Shown piece after piece: positions 45,801 to 56,334 of a stretch of DNA of 64,000 bases. The DNA comes from Liopterus haemorrhoidalis (Eukaryota > Arthropoda > Insecta > Coleoptera > Dytiscidae). The stretch spans positions 37,676,306 through 37,740,305 of the forward strand of contig OZ020616.1 in the NCBI GenBank assembly GCA_963971575.1, given 5' to 3'. A model generated the notes under the pieces. It made no database searches. It saw only the letters and a program-made list of their open reading frames with translations, and had not been told where the DNA came from. Positions within the stretch are counted from its first letter, which is position 1. Each line of letters begins with the position of its first letter. The position numbers were made by a program, and so were the translations under genes.

Positions 45801-46862
45801 TTGGAAAAGTTCGGTATATGTGGCGATCTGCTGCGGTGGTTAAAATCATACATTAGTAACAGAACTCAGTATGTGGTTGTAAATAATTACAAATCGTCTC
45901 GGGTTTCAGTAACTTCAGGAGTGCCACAAGGTTCACACCTTGGACCTCTTTTGTTTTCAATTTTTATTAATGATATTTATAAATGCTTTATCAATTATAA
46001 ATTTCTTTTATATGCAGACGATTTGAAAATATATAAATGCATTACTACTATTGAGCACTGTTCGCAACTTCAAGATGATTTAGATAGGTTAAGTATCTTC
46101 TGTAACCAAAACAAACTGGTATTAAATTTCAAAAAATTTAACTACATTACTTTCAGTAGAAATCAATCCAAAAATTTAATTCAATTTGACTTTTCAATAC
46201 TTGGAAATTTGTTGAAACAGGTCTTTGATGTGAAAGATCTTGGAGTGATTCTGGACTCTAAACTTATCTTTTACAAGCATATTAACTATATTGTACAAAA
46301 AGCCCTCAGAAACTTAGGATTTATGTTTCGAGTTACTACAGAATTTACAGAACCACGTGCTTTCATCACATTATATAATGGATTAGTCAGAAGTCATCTA
46401 GAATTCGCTAGTTGTATTTGGAACCCCCAGTATGAACATACATTGGATCTTTAGAAAAGATACAAAAAAAAATTTATTAATCGTCTAAATTATAGAGTAA
46501 AACAAAACAATTATTATGAATCATATCAATTTAACTTAGATTTCTATAATATGACTAGTTTGGTTAACAGACGACTTTTGAATGATGCTGTGATCGGTTA
46601 CAAAATTGTTAATAATAATTTTGACGCACTCGAGTTGCTCAGTTATATTAGTTACAATATTTATCAACATCAGGTTAGAAATCCCATCTTGTTTCATACT
46701 TCAGATTGCCTTACCAACTCAAAAATGAATTCTCCCATGATAAGAATTTGTAGGACACTTAATGAACATGCTGCTGATATTCACATATTTTCATCTTCAT
46801 TGTTTCCTTCAAAAAAAAATTTCTTCACAATTTATGAATTGTCACTGATACAGTTTCCATAA
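45801..46862 (+). pseudogene. Jockey/CR1-type non-LTR RT, one internal stop
   Basis: It reads WLKSYISNRTQYVVVNN, then VTSGVPQGSHLGPLLFSIFI (motif B region) and FLLYADDLKIYK (YADD box, about residue 75). It continues with VKDLGVILDSKLIFYKHINY and LYNGLVRSHLEFASCIWNPQ. A TAG at 46452-46454 interrupts; the same frame continues with FINRLNYRVKQNNYYES to a TAA near 46862. The upstream RT fingers and endonuclease are absent (5' truncation). The catalytic box is intact and a single stop suggests moderate age. Confidence 0.9.
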
Positions 46863-47046
46863 AATATTATTATTGTTATTATTATTGTATATTTATATTG
46901 TTAAATTATTAATTTTGTAGACATAAGATGTGTACAATTTATATATAATTTGTGTTACACTGTAATTGGAATAACCCATTCGTGAAGATATTCTGTTGTG
47001 TATCCTATACAGTAAAAAAAAAAATTAAAAAAAAAAAAAATAAGCT

Positions 47047-47074
47047 CTGATGAAGATTTAAATTAAATCGAAAC
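47047..47074 (+). ncRNA. Hammerhead-like core near the retroelement 3' end
   Basis: CTGATGA (47047-47053), a stem GATTTA/TAAATC around a 3-base loop (47055-47069), then GAAAC (47070-47074). This matches the hammerhead catalytic core CUGAUGA, stem II, GAAA exactly. Stems I and III and a cleavage site were not established. The inverted copy at the other end keeps the GAAAC side but lacks the CTGATGA box. Confidence 0.45.
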
Positions 47075-47141
47075 GTAAGCGAAGTTAATAAATTTTGTTT
47101 TATTTTCTGACTGGTCCGAATCCCATTAACTATCAACTATA

Positions 47142-47845
47142 ATCCTTGCTAAAGTAAGGTGGAGCACCATCGTGCATAAACCAGATTTCTCTTCGAAGTG
47201 CTAATGGTAAATTTTCTAAGAGAGTTTTGGTAAGGTTTCCATTAAAAAGTTTAAATAAACTTGACAGGTTACTCGTTGTAGTAATACGTATGTACCAATG
47301 AAGACATTTCCTATTAATGCTGCCCAAACATTAACTGCAAATCGGTGTTGAAAATTTGTTTCACAAATCTGATGAGGATTGGCATCTGCCCAATAATGGG
47401 TGTTGTGAAAATTTAGAATTCCACCTCTTGTGAAGCAACATTCATCTGACATTAATATTTTTGAAACAAATCCAGGAATTTGGTTGTTTTGTTCAAGCAA
47501 CCAGTTCGGTCAAGTTTTGGAACCTTTGTTTATGGTATGGATAAAGCAAATTTTTACGCAAAATGTTCCAAATAGTCCAATGGCTCACCCCAAATCCACG
47601 ACCTATCTATCTAGTAGAAGCTGTTGGATGTTCTTCAATTTGTTCTAATACCTCTTCTACAACTCTTCTCAACAGATCCAGTTTCGCGTAATCGTTGTGC
47701 TACCGCTTCAAAAGTTTTTCAGTTTGGGTGCCTTCTATTCGGAAACCGTTCAGCATATCATCGTTCTGCTTCCACAGGCATTGCCGACACATTCCCCATA
47801 CACAAAATGCATGTCTGCATATTCTTCACTTGCGTAATGTGCCAT
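47142..47845 (-). pseudogene. DUF4817-type transposase, N-terminal and central pieces
   Basis: The start is ATG at 47845 (minus): MAHYASEEYADMHFVYGECV, typical of the N-terminal helix-turn-helix of DUF4817-type transposases. Several stops follow. Then come ILMSDECCFTRGGILNFHNT (first catalytic Asp), NFQHRFAVNVWAALIGNVFI, VYLNFLMETLP and IWFMHDGAPPYFS (second catalytic Asp). The last block is cut by the retroelement. Both Asp residues are preserved but the gene has stops and frameshifts. Confidence 0.88.
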
Positions 47846-48929
47846 TTTTATAACAAAATCGGAACAAAATTTTAGATTATGACAATTAAAATATTTTTTT
47901 CTCTATGGCAACTGCACAACTTCTGGATTAATATGAAAAATTAAAAAAAAATCAGTGGTTTTCAAAATTTGGGGCATCTTTTTGTTTGTTTATTTTTGGA
48001 CGAAATTCACATTTTAGAAAAAATTGGCAAAGGAAAAATCGATTGCATTCTACGTCAGCATGCTGTTTTTTAAATTGTGTTGGACATTTACCTAAACAGG
48101 GTGTTAGGTAAATGTCCAACACAATTTAAAAAACAAATATCTGCTCATCGAAAAAAAATATACCTTTTTAAAATTCTGAGTAGGGTATCAAATGAAAGCC
48201 CTTAGTACGTGGATTAACGATCAAAATTTTATTTTTCCAAAATAAATTATTTAATAACGATTTTTGCCAAAATTGTGCAAAAAAAAATTTGTCGCACACC
48301 CTGTAGCCCAGATGGTTTAAACTAAAAATCTGAGTACTAAGTAATGTATATTTGTGTGAACCGGAATAGTACAATAGGATTTTTTGATCTGATTATGTTT
48401 TCGGAAAATAACATTTTTTTGTGATTTTTGCTTGACTAGGTAAAATATTTAATACTTTATCTAAACCAGTTAAGCAGCATGCTTTGATAGTGAAATCGCT
48501 AACATGCTCGCGTTCTAATTTGCAAACCTAAATTCGCTCCGCTCTAAAGGCAATTTTATTTTTTCTGTTTTTTTTGCATTTTTATTTTGTTTAAATTATT
48601 TTTTCAAAATTCTAGTTATATTTGGGCAAGTGTTGAATTTAATTTTTAAAAGCGTAAATTTAATAACCAGTGGAAATTATTGAAATTGAATACACGAAAT
48701 CAGATTAAATATGACTTAAAACAACCAATGGAAGCCATAGGTGCAATTTTCAAAATCTTAATGAACCTTGCTATATAAAAAAAAAAAAAAATACTGCAGA
48801 TATTTAGAAACCTAAATAATGGAATTTGGCATTCGAATTAAAATAAACAAAAAAAAAAAAATTACCATAAAATTTGTTTTGGTATCCCAAATAATCATCA
48901 TTCACTTACTAAATTCCTCCGAAATCCTG

Positions 48930-50424
48930 AAATGTGTGAAAATTCTGGCCAATTTTCAGTTATTAGTACTAACTTTTTTTTTTTCTTATGAACCTTTTGC
49001 TTTTTATTATTGAAATGAAAATAGGTGTTTTTTGTACAACATTTCGATAAGATTTGAATGGGCCAGAACACCATTGGCATGGGCCAGAATTGATCAATTA
49101 ATTGACAAAAAATTTGATCAATTTATTTTGAAAATAGAACAAGTTCTATTTTTCGTCAATTTTTCATACATTTTTTAGGGGATTCTAGGTATATTTTTAT
49201 CTGTTAAGATATTGCCAACTGTTCAGCTGTAGCATAACCTCGAAACATATTATTTGTGTTTCAGTTTCAAATCTAACATAACCTCAAACGTTCTAATTTA
49301 TCATCATCTAGGTTATTTCTTTTGTTTTTGTTCACAGCTCGTAATTTTGTGAAGATTTTTTCAATATTTTCATTTTGATAAATATGTCAACAGTTGGTAA
49401 TGTAAAAATTTTCAAAAAAATTGATATATAAATTGGTGTGTGTAAAGTGAAGTTTTTGTTCCCAAGGTTACCAATATATTTTTCAATTAATTGACAAAAA
49501 ACTTGATCAATTTGTTGATCAATTAATTGAACTGTGTAAAACTAACTTTAGATTGTGAACTATATTTTCACTTTTTAAACCTTTGGCTATAATTTATTTA
49601 CTGATTTTTACTCGCTATAATTACAATATTATTCTTGTTCCAACAAAGAATTAAGGTACAAAATGGGTGTATGAATATATAATATTTCGGTTTAGATGTT
49701 TGGATTATTTATTCAAAAGCATTATAAAGTCAGAATATATATTACCCACCTTTCCACAGACCACAAATTATAGAAAAACAGGCGTGAAATTATGTTAATT
49801 CAACACTTCCATCGAATCTCTATGAGATATATCTAGCAGCCTGGGCACCTGATATAACAAAAGACAATTTTAAAACAAAACAAAAACATGAATAAATGCA
49901 TTCTCATTTAGAGTTACAAACGTCTGCACGATTGTAAAAAATATTCATCTAGATTTCGAGCTCTACCGCATATTTACGAGGTATTATTTCAGGGCGGGCG
50001 TTTCATCCCGTATCGCGCTTTGCCGTATCATATCAGATATACCTACAGTCGGTGATACGCCCCAATGCCGCGAGGCAAACTGTGCATCCTCACGCGAATC
50101 GCCGCAATATAGATATGATGCGCCGTATGTGGCAATGCCGTGTTCATTTACTGACACAGTGGCGGTCAACACCATCTTTTATAGATATACAGACGAACTT
50201 GGTTATAACGTTCACGGATATAACGTTTTCACGGTTATAGCGAATAAATACAAACACAAGTTTAGGTTCCTTGGTATTTTACTACAATTTTTTTTGGTTT
50301 TAACGAATTGCTTAACGGACATATTGAATAAATTCTATCTATTCTGTGAAGTGGTAACCGTAGATTGATTTATAGAAGCAAAATTGAACAACCTAGAATG
50401 ATTGATTGATTCTTAACAATATTC
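48930..50424. other. AT-rich spacer with small inverted motifs
   Basis: Repeats of TTGATCAATTAATTGAC-type text occur at 49090-49125 and 49480-49530 in partly inverted arrangement. They may be ends of a roughly 440-bp foldback. The GC-richer segment at 49990-50160 carries short ORFs on both strands without recognised domains. Confidence 0.4.
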
Positions 50425-51330
50425 TTCTTCTTCTTCTTCTTTGGGCACTATCAGTCAGGCTGACTTCAATTCTTCCCACTGGTCGACGGGTATTCAATCT
50501 TCCTTCCCATTCCCATCAATGTTCCTAACCATTCTGTCTTCCCTCATCCTCATAACGTGTCCTACCCACTGTAATCGTCTGCCTCTGAGTTCTTGGGTGA
50601 TACTTGGCTTTGAATACAGTTCTCGGATATCTTTGTTTTTACGAATTTTCCATTCACCATTAATTTAAATGAGACCAAAGATTCTGCGTAATATTTTATT
50701 TTCGAAAACTATGAGGTGTTTTCGATCTCGCTTTTGTTAAGGTCCATGTTTCGGATCCATACTTAAGTACGGGACGTACTATAATTTGGTATAACCTGAT
50801 CTTAGTGTTCCTAGACAAGAGTTTTATTTTGAAGAGGGGACTAAGTGTAAAATACGATGCATTAGCAGCTTTAATTCTATTTGTAATTTCCTGTGTATCA
50901 TATTCACCTGATTTATCACGGCGCCCAGGTATTTGACAGTAGAAACTCTCTCAAAAGTGTTTTCATTAATTTTTAAATCGGTCGTATTCTCATGACTGCG
51001 TCCACTAACAATAAGATACTTAGTTTTTCATAACTGATGATGAGTCCTACTTTACGAGCTTCGACATGAATAAGGTTAGTAAGGTATATTACAACTTCAG
51101 CCTTATTTGAAATAATATTCAGGTCATCTGCATACCCTAAAATCTTGTGGTACCCATTGAGCTCTTGACCACGTTGATTGGTATCTTGGGCTTTTCGTAA
51201 CACCATCTCCGGTACGAAGTTAAACAGCAAAGGTGAGGTGGCGTCTCCTTGTTTGACTCCAGTATGAATTTCAAAAGGCTGTGACAAAAGGTTTCCTACT
51301 TTCACTCTAAACAATATTACTGACAATAAT
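50425..51330 (-). pseudogene. Non-LTR retrotransposon RT and tail, family C copy 2
   Basis: On the minus strand the start reads FRVKVGNLLSQPFEIHTGVK, then QGDATSPLLFN. The palm box is HKILGYADDLNIISNK. The C-terminal portion (50441-50700) includes IRKNKDIRELYS and GHVMRMREDRM. The 3' end is an (AAG)n tail after GCCCAAAG, at 50421-50445. Frames break several times. This copy retains the segment that a hAT element splits in copy 1, proving the insertion there. Confidence 0.85.
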
Positions 51331-51486
51331 ATTTTTCTGCCCGAAATTTGATATGATGATAAAGTAAAACCATGATTCGAGCATAGGCTATAAGGTATCT
51401 CAAAATTTTTATTCTAAGGGGGTGTTTCAGTGTAAAAACCGGTTATTAACAAACTTATTTATAAAAATATATTTCTTATAATTTGT
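51331..51486. other. Short AT-rich spacer
   Basis: No feature is recognised between the LINE and the piggyBac-like MITE. Confidence 0.5.
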
Positions 51487-51490
51487 TTAA

Positions 51491-52070
51491 CCCTTTCCAC
51501 TCCAAGCCTTTTTTTGTTTTTATTCCACCAGCTCCCACGCCAAAACTGAATTTTTTTAACCTTTAGTTTTTTTTATTTTGTAAATAAAATTGATTTTTTC
51601 TTATCTGATAACCTTTATTTTATTTTTTGAGTTATTATATGATACTACATTATAATTCAATCAACTCTTATAAAACTCAAAATAACACTCAACAAAAACA
51701 AATGACCATTTGTAGAATACTGCGTCTTCACAGATCAGCGCGTTTTAGAGCTAGCAACGTCGACAAGCAAGAAAAGGATAGCGTCATTGTGTAAACCCAT
51801 TAGAGAGTATGAAAAAGAACTACTCCATATGTCCTGTACTGCATACTCACCTTTGAACGGACAATAGTGTACTTTTGTAATATCGATATCTGCGCCAAAA
51901 TAAATCTATCTCTACCATAGCCGGTACTAAAGTATCTTGCGATTCTAGAATATGTTTCTTTTAATCGTGATTCAAAAATTTTAGTAAAAAAATCCTTCTT
52001 ATTTTAAAATTGTCCGCAAAAAGAAGTATTACACCATGTCGAGTGTCACTCGACATTGTAGTGGAAAGGG
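51491..52070. mobile_element. piggyBac-like MITE (TTAA site)
   Basis: The ends are CCCTTTCCACT and AGTGGAAAGGG, perfect 11-bp TIRs, each flanked by TTAA (51487-51490 and 52071-52074). A subterminal palindrome GTCGAGTGTCACTCGAC lies near the right end (52039-52055). TTAA duplication and CCC ends are hallmarks of piggyBac. It is 580 bp with no transposase. Confidence 0.85.
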
Positions 52071-52099
52071 TTAACATATAAATCTATTTAATAAAAATT

Positions 52100-53110
52100 T
52101 ATTTATAATTAGAAAACAAATATTTTCTCTTCAATGCATTTTTTCAATTAGATGAACATTTTTGGAGTTATGGGGGGATATCCTAAAACTAAAATCTACA
52201 TGTATCTTCTTTATTATTGACTTGACAGCAAAATCGTATATTACAAAAATTGTTTATAATAAGAAAAGAAATCTTTTATCTTCATGCATTTTTTCATTTA
52301 GATGAATATTTGGGGAGTTATAGGGGGCTACCCTAACGCTAAACTTTTGAAATGACTCCTTTAATGTCTTAACAGCAATATCGTCTATAACAAAAATCGT
52401 CTAGAATAAGAAAACAAATCTTTTATTTTTATTCATTTTTTTTAATTAGATTAATATTTGGGAAAATGTGGAGAGCCTAAACAGAGCCACAGAGCCGGCC
52501 TTATCAAGTCTGGCGCCCGGGGCGAGATTTTTTTGCCGCTCTCATAAATTAAATAATTAAATAAAATAATAATGAAGAAGGTCTTCACCACCTCCCAAAT
52601 CCAAGTGAATAGCAAAAAAAAGGTCCTCACCTACCAAATCCAAGTGTGAAGAGCAAAAAAAAAGGTCCTCACACTACCAAATCCAAGTGAAGAGCAAAAC
52701 AAAAAAGGTCCTCACCTACCAAATCCAAGTGAAGAGCAAAAAAAGGTCCTCACCTACCAAATCCAAGTGTGAAGACCAAAAAAAAAGGTCCTCACCTACC
52801 AAATCCAAGTGAAGAGCAAAACAAAAAAGGTCCTCACCTACCAAATCCAAGTGAAGAGCAAAAAAAAGTCCTCACTTACCAAATCCAAGTGAAGAGCAAA
52901 AAAAAGGTCCTCCCCTCCTAAATCCAAGTGAAGAGCAAAAAAAAAGGTCCTCACTTTTAAAATACAAGTGATAACCTCACCGTCCGGCGCCCTTTCTGGC
53001 CTGTCGCCCGACCGCACCCCCCCTAAGGCCGCTACTGAGCCTAAAGCTAAATTTTTGAAACAAGTAAATAGATTAGCTTTATTGATATGTAATTTTTAAA
53101 TGTAATTTTA
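52100..53110. repeat. About 150-bp tandem repeat, three units, third split by a MITE
   Basis: Units begin near 52102, 52253 and 52400 with variants of ATAATAAGAAAACAAAT. They share ATTTTTTCATTTAGATGAATA and GGGGGCTACCCTAACGCTAAA-type text. The third unit is interrupted at 52482 by the MITE and continues from 53038. Confidence 0.75.
52482..53037. mobile_element. hAT MITE, CAGAGCC family, with expanded minisatellite
   Basis: AGCCTAAA flanks exactly (52474-52481 and 53038-53045). The left end CAGAGCCACAGAGCCGGCC has an apparent 8-bp internal duplication; the right end inverted is CAGTAGCGGCCTTA. The interior (52575-52975) contains about ten units of AAAAGGTCCTCACCTACC joined to AAATCCAAGTGAAGAGC, period about 38-46 bp. 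The related element at 35318 has one unit. Confidence 0.9.
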
Positions 53111-53620
53111 TATGCAAATGTGTATTAATTTTGTAATAAATAAATAAACAATAACAAAACATTTTGTGCCGTTATGATCACCCGTACTTGAAAGAGCGAA
53201 AATTTTCTAGAATGCAAAAGAACATCATTTTCAGGACATATTTGATTCTAAAAATAAATTCAAACCTTGTTAATTTTTATATTGAACGTAATTAAAAAAG
53301 GCCTTTATTGTTTTAACCCCTATGTAACCGCTGCAGGAGCATGAATGCAGTGCATGCATTAATTGCACGTCAAAAAGCATACATAACACAAAACAAAATT
53401 TGTTCATCCATAATAATTACTTACGGATAGAAGTCAAATATTATTTACAATTTGTGTGATTTCATTATAATTACATATATGCAGAGTATGTAAACTTTAT
53501 AGTATAAATGAAATTTTAAATTCAGTGTTTTTATAGATTTTTTTAGATGTTTATGACCATTGAAAGATGTAGAGATATAAAGTTGTGTATCAACATGCGA
53601 CCCATGTACAACTGGTAAAT
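53111..53620. other. AT-rich spacer
   Basis: No ORF or TE terminus is recognised. Confidence 0.5.
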
Positions 53621-53630
53621 GATATTATAG

Positions 53631-54738
53631 ATTCACGATAAGTTCATCGAAAATCAATTCATCGAAAATCAATTCATCGAAAATCAATTCATCGAATATC
53701 AATTCATCGAAAATCAATTCATCGAAAATCAATTCATCGAAAATCAATTCATCGAAAATCAATTCATCGAATGATCAATTCATCGAATGATCAATACATC
53801 GAAAAAAAATATTTTGTAAATCAATTTGAAAGCCAAAAAAGCAGTGGTCAATAAAAGTTGACAGACTACACTTATTAAATAACTATCATACTTGGTCTAT
53901 TAATAATTTTTAAATTTTCCATTCAGAAAATACGCCAGGTAAAAGATACCTGTTGGATTATTTTGAAATCGAACAGGGCTCCCTAGATCAGAAAAATCCG
54001 GTTAATGGGATCATAAATGTACTAATACACCCATTCTTAAAGGATTATAGAAATGGTATTTCCCCATCTGTTAAGTCTTAAGGGTTTTGTATTATGTACA
54101 TAGTTTTACTATTCATATTTACTATACCACACATGATTTGTTCAATGTACGGTGATTCTAAACAGGTGGCATTGTTATGTTAGTGTGAGTTTGTTTTGTC
54201 ATTAAACTAGATGATGGGTAGCTCGCTTCGCTCGGCTTTTTCTAACCAAACCCTTACTAACCTAACCTAACCTAAGATAGTGTTTTGACATTAAACTAGA
54301 AGATGGGTAGCTCGCTTCGCTCGGCTTCTTCTAACAAAACCCTTACTAAGCTAACCTAACCTAAAATAGTGCTTTGTCCTTAAACTAGAAGATGGGTAAC
54401 TCGCTCCGCTCGGTTTTAGAGTTTTACTACCTAAACCTAACCTAATTACCTTGTTTTTAGGCGCATAGTACTTTATTTTCCCCCATATTAGCCCAATTAA
54501 AATGCGTATCATTGACCACTGCTCTTTTGACTTTCCGATCCCCTCGGCATTCCTCTCATATATTTACAAAATATTTTTTTTCGGTGAATTGATCATTCGA
54601 TGAATTGATCATTCGATGAATTGATTTTCGATGAATTGATTTTCGATGAATTGATTTTCGATGAATTGATTTTCGATGAATTGATTTTCGATGAATTGAT
54701 ATTCGATGAATTGATTTTCGATGAACTCGTCGGTTACC
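53631..54738. mobile_element. Foldback-like element with TIRs made of 15-bp tandem repeats
   Basis: Each end has about ten tandem units of AATTCATCGAAAATC (left, 53641-53812) or its inverse (right, 54580-54732). In both arms the two innermost full units are 16-bp variants (AATTCATCGAATGATC). Inverted similarity continues inside (GCAGTGGTCAAT at about 53840 versus ATTGACCACTGC at about 54512). GATATTATAG flanks both sides (53621-53630 and 54739-54748), a 9-10 bp duplication. This matches Drosophila-type Foldback organisation (about 9-bp duplications, subrepeat-built arms). No transposase is present. FDELIFDELI-like ORFs are artefacts. Confidence 0.88.
54208..54450 (+). repeat. Three tandem units of about 82 bp with CCTAA runs
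   Basis: Units start near 54208, 54290 and 54372. Each has TTAAACTAGAAGATGGGTAG, CTCGCTTCGCTCGGC and then ACCTAACCTAACCTAA-type sequence. They lie in the centre of the Foldback-like element. The CCTAA runs equal the insect telomere motif TTAGG on the other strand but are only two to three repeats long. Confidence 0.85.
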
Positions 54739-54748
54739 GATATTATAG

Positions 54749-55717
54749 TGTTCATACATTGTCAAAAAAAAAAAACTTACGAGTTTTATTTCATCATAAT
54801 TTCATATAATTTGAGAGATTTTATGTACCAAGTCCTAGCTAGATTAAACAAAAACGTTTTAAATCTGCCACTGTTAAGGTGTGTTAGAATGCTAGTAAGG
54901 TATAAGGAAACTGGCGAAGTAATTTAGTAGAGTATATTGAGATGTTAGGAATGCGTGTATTCGCAGTAAGGAAATATTATCGCGTGATGACTGGATACAG
55001 GATACCCCTGATGTATGAGTAGGCGGATTGAAATACTTTCTGAAACTCATGAACGGAAATATAGACACGCGGTAATATTGATTCATTTTTAACAAAATAA
55101 TTATAATATTATACGTGATTTTATTCATAGCATTTATTTTTCTTTGTCTTATTCATACTGGAGGTTGGTTATTACTAGGCCAATACGCAAATTGCTTGCT
55201 TTCATTCGACATAGTTCTGTGAATATAACTGAATTATTTTCTACTAAACTAAATTTAATACTAATTTAATTAAATTTAATATAATTATCTAAAGTAAAAT
55301 ATTTGAAAACAATTTGAAACATTAAATGATAAAAAAATATTCTATTTTTTGGAAAGAGAACTTAAATATAAGTGCTGACATTTTTATTAGTGTAACCTTA
55401 TATCTTTGCAAGGACAGGACGTTGTAAAATCTATATTAGTTTAATAAAGTAAATAATAAACCGTAATCTGTAAGTAGGTTAGTAAAAATATCGAGCTTAA
55501 CTCAACAATCTTTAAGTCTTTCTTAAGATTCGATGCAACCAGTCAGTAAACCCGGAGAGTGCTTTCGGGTATGGCGAAAGCGCTCGCAGATAATGAACTC
55601 ATTGTGTGGGATTCCTCGTAGTGTAGGTATGTACAACGTAAGTTCAACCACGAAGTATATTAGTAACAATATTTTAAACAAATCAGCAAACCGTGAAATT
55701 TCATTCATATAATTTTT
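54749..55717. other. Spacer, no recognised gene
   Basis: The ORFs at 54892-55128 and 55523-55756 (minus) are short and without recognised motifs. Confidence 0.45.
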
Positions 55718-55846
55718 ACCGACCGTCAACATATATAAGGGAGGTATTGTGATCATACCGATTTTGACATTTCGAGATTTCGATGGATCTCCATGAATTT
55801 AGGTCCCTACATAACGTTTTGACTATTTTTAGCATGATGTCTGTCG

Positions 55847-55880
<34 letters not shown>

Positions 55881-55896
55881 CCGTCTGTCTGTCTGT
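55718..55896 (+). repeat. Conserved block plus (TCTG/TCCG)n
   Basis: The sequence ACCGACCGTCAACATATATA through AGCATGATGTCTG is nearly identical to 9565-9700 and likewise enters TCTG repeats, here with TCCG units. The sequence after the repeat differs from the 9.8-kb copy, so this is a partial copy of that element. Confidence 0.8.
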
Positions 55897-56334
55897 CCAA
55901 AAGGATTTTTTAATGAATGTGGCTCACAAATTGAAAATTAAAAAACTACTGAATTCGGCCCGCGACGTAGTAAAGGTTGCCGACTAGTGGCGGCCGGTAT
56001 ATAAGAGCTGTGGTGCTACAGCACCTTTTATATATGACATTTTTACTCTCTCCTCTAATTTTACTTAATTTTTTATCAAAAATTCTCACTACTGCCGTAC
56101 GTCATGCGTAAACAAGTAGTTCGTCTACAAGTTATGATGTATTATGTGCTGTGAGCACTGGCAGCTCGGATTGCCATGGCAACGCGGCGTTTGGCATTGA
56201 GTAGGGGTAATGACTTCTGATAAATTTTCGGAGCTGCTATCGTTTGCAGTTAAAAGCTTGCACACGTTTGATTACAGACATTTTTGTGATTTTAAAGAAT
56301 GAGTGATTTAAAGAACGAATAATAATGCAGAATA
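55897..56334. other. Spacer, no recognised gene
   Basis: GC-richer text at 55960-56000 (CCCGCGACGTAG; GTGGCGGCCGGTATATAAGA) includes a TATATAAG motif, but no gene follows. No other feature is seen. Confidence 0.4.

Larger units (their letters stand above)
45608..47141 (+). mobile_element. Retroelement with inverted ends, jockey-type RT and hammerhead-like motif
   Basis: It is flanked by ATCTCTGCTAAA (45596-45607) and ATCCTTGCTAAA (47142-47153), a 10/12 target duplication. About 85 bp at 45644-45728 is inverted at about 47060-47141 (TATAGTTGATAGTTAATGGG and continuing). The first 36 bp lie outside the inverted repeat. The interior is a 5'-truncated jockey/CR1-like RT, followed by poly-A-like tracts at about 47013-47040 and a hammerhead-like core. 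Inverted terminal pieces and such motifs are known in Penelope-like elements but not usual for jockey-type LINEs, so this may be a composite. Confidence 0.7.
44749..48099 (-). mobile_element. DUF4817-type (Tc1/mariner-like) transposon, interrupted by a retroelement
   Basis: The left end is CTGTTAGGTAAATGTCC and the right end, inverted, CTGTTTAGGTAAATGTCC, with similarity continuing through CACAATTT. A further TIR-like copy (GTGTTAGGTAAATGTCCAAC) follows immediately at 48101-48130, suggesting a second partial element or a duplicated end. The transposase is on the minus strand at 45299-47845. Removing the retroelement at 45608-47141 leaves about 1.8 kb. It is itself inserted in TRB copy 3. Confidence 0.75.
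44457..48929 (-). repeat. TRB repeat copy 3, split by a DUF4817-type transposon
   Basis: The left arm (AGGGTTTTGCAGGTATGACC to about 44741) and the right arm (from about 48133, AACAAATATCTGCTCATCG, onward) are collinear, in inverse orientation, with the uninterrupted copy at 58812-59710. There the two arms meet at CCTAAAAATATAAACAAAT. The ends are AGGGTTTTGCAGGTAT and, inverted, CAGGATTTCGGAGGAAT (decayed). Everything between 44742 and about 48130 is therefore inserted. Confidence 0.75.

Noticed and set aside
53641..53812. Regular short direct repeats resembling a CRISPR array
   Set aside because: The 15-bp units are contiguous without unique spacers, and an inverted matching array sits 770 bp away. 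The context is a eukaryotic Foldback-like element.
54240..54275. Interstitial telomere array
   Set aside because: Only two to three CCTAA repeats per unit, and the units are part of an 82-bp tandem repeat.
54621..54809. FDELIFDELI repeat protein
   Set aside because: Translation of the 15-bp Foldback subrepeats.
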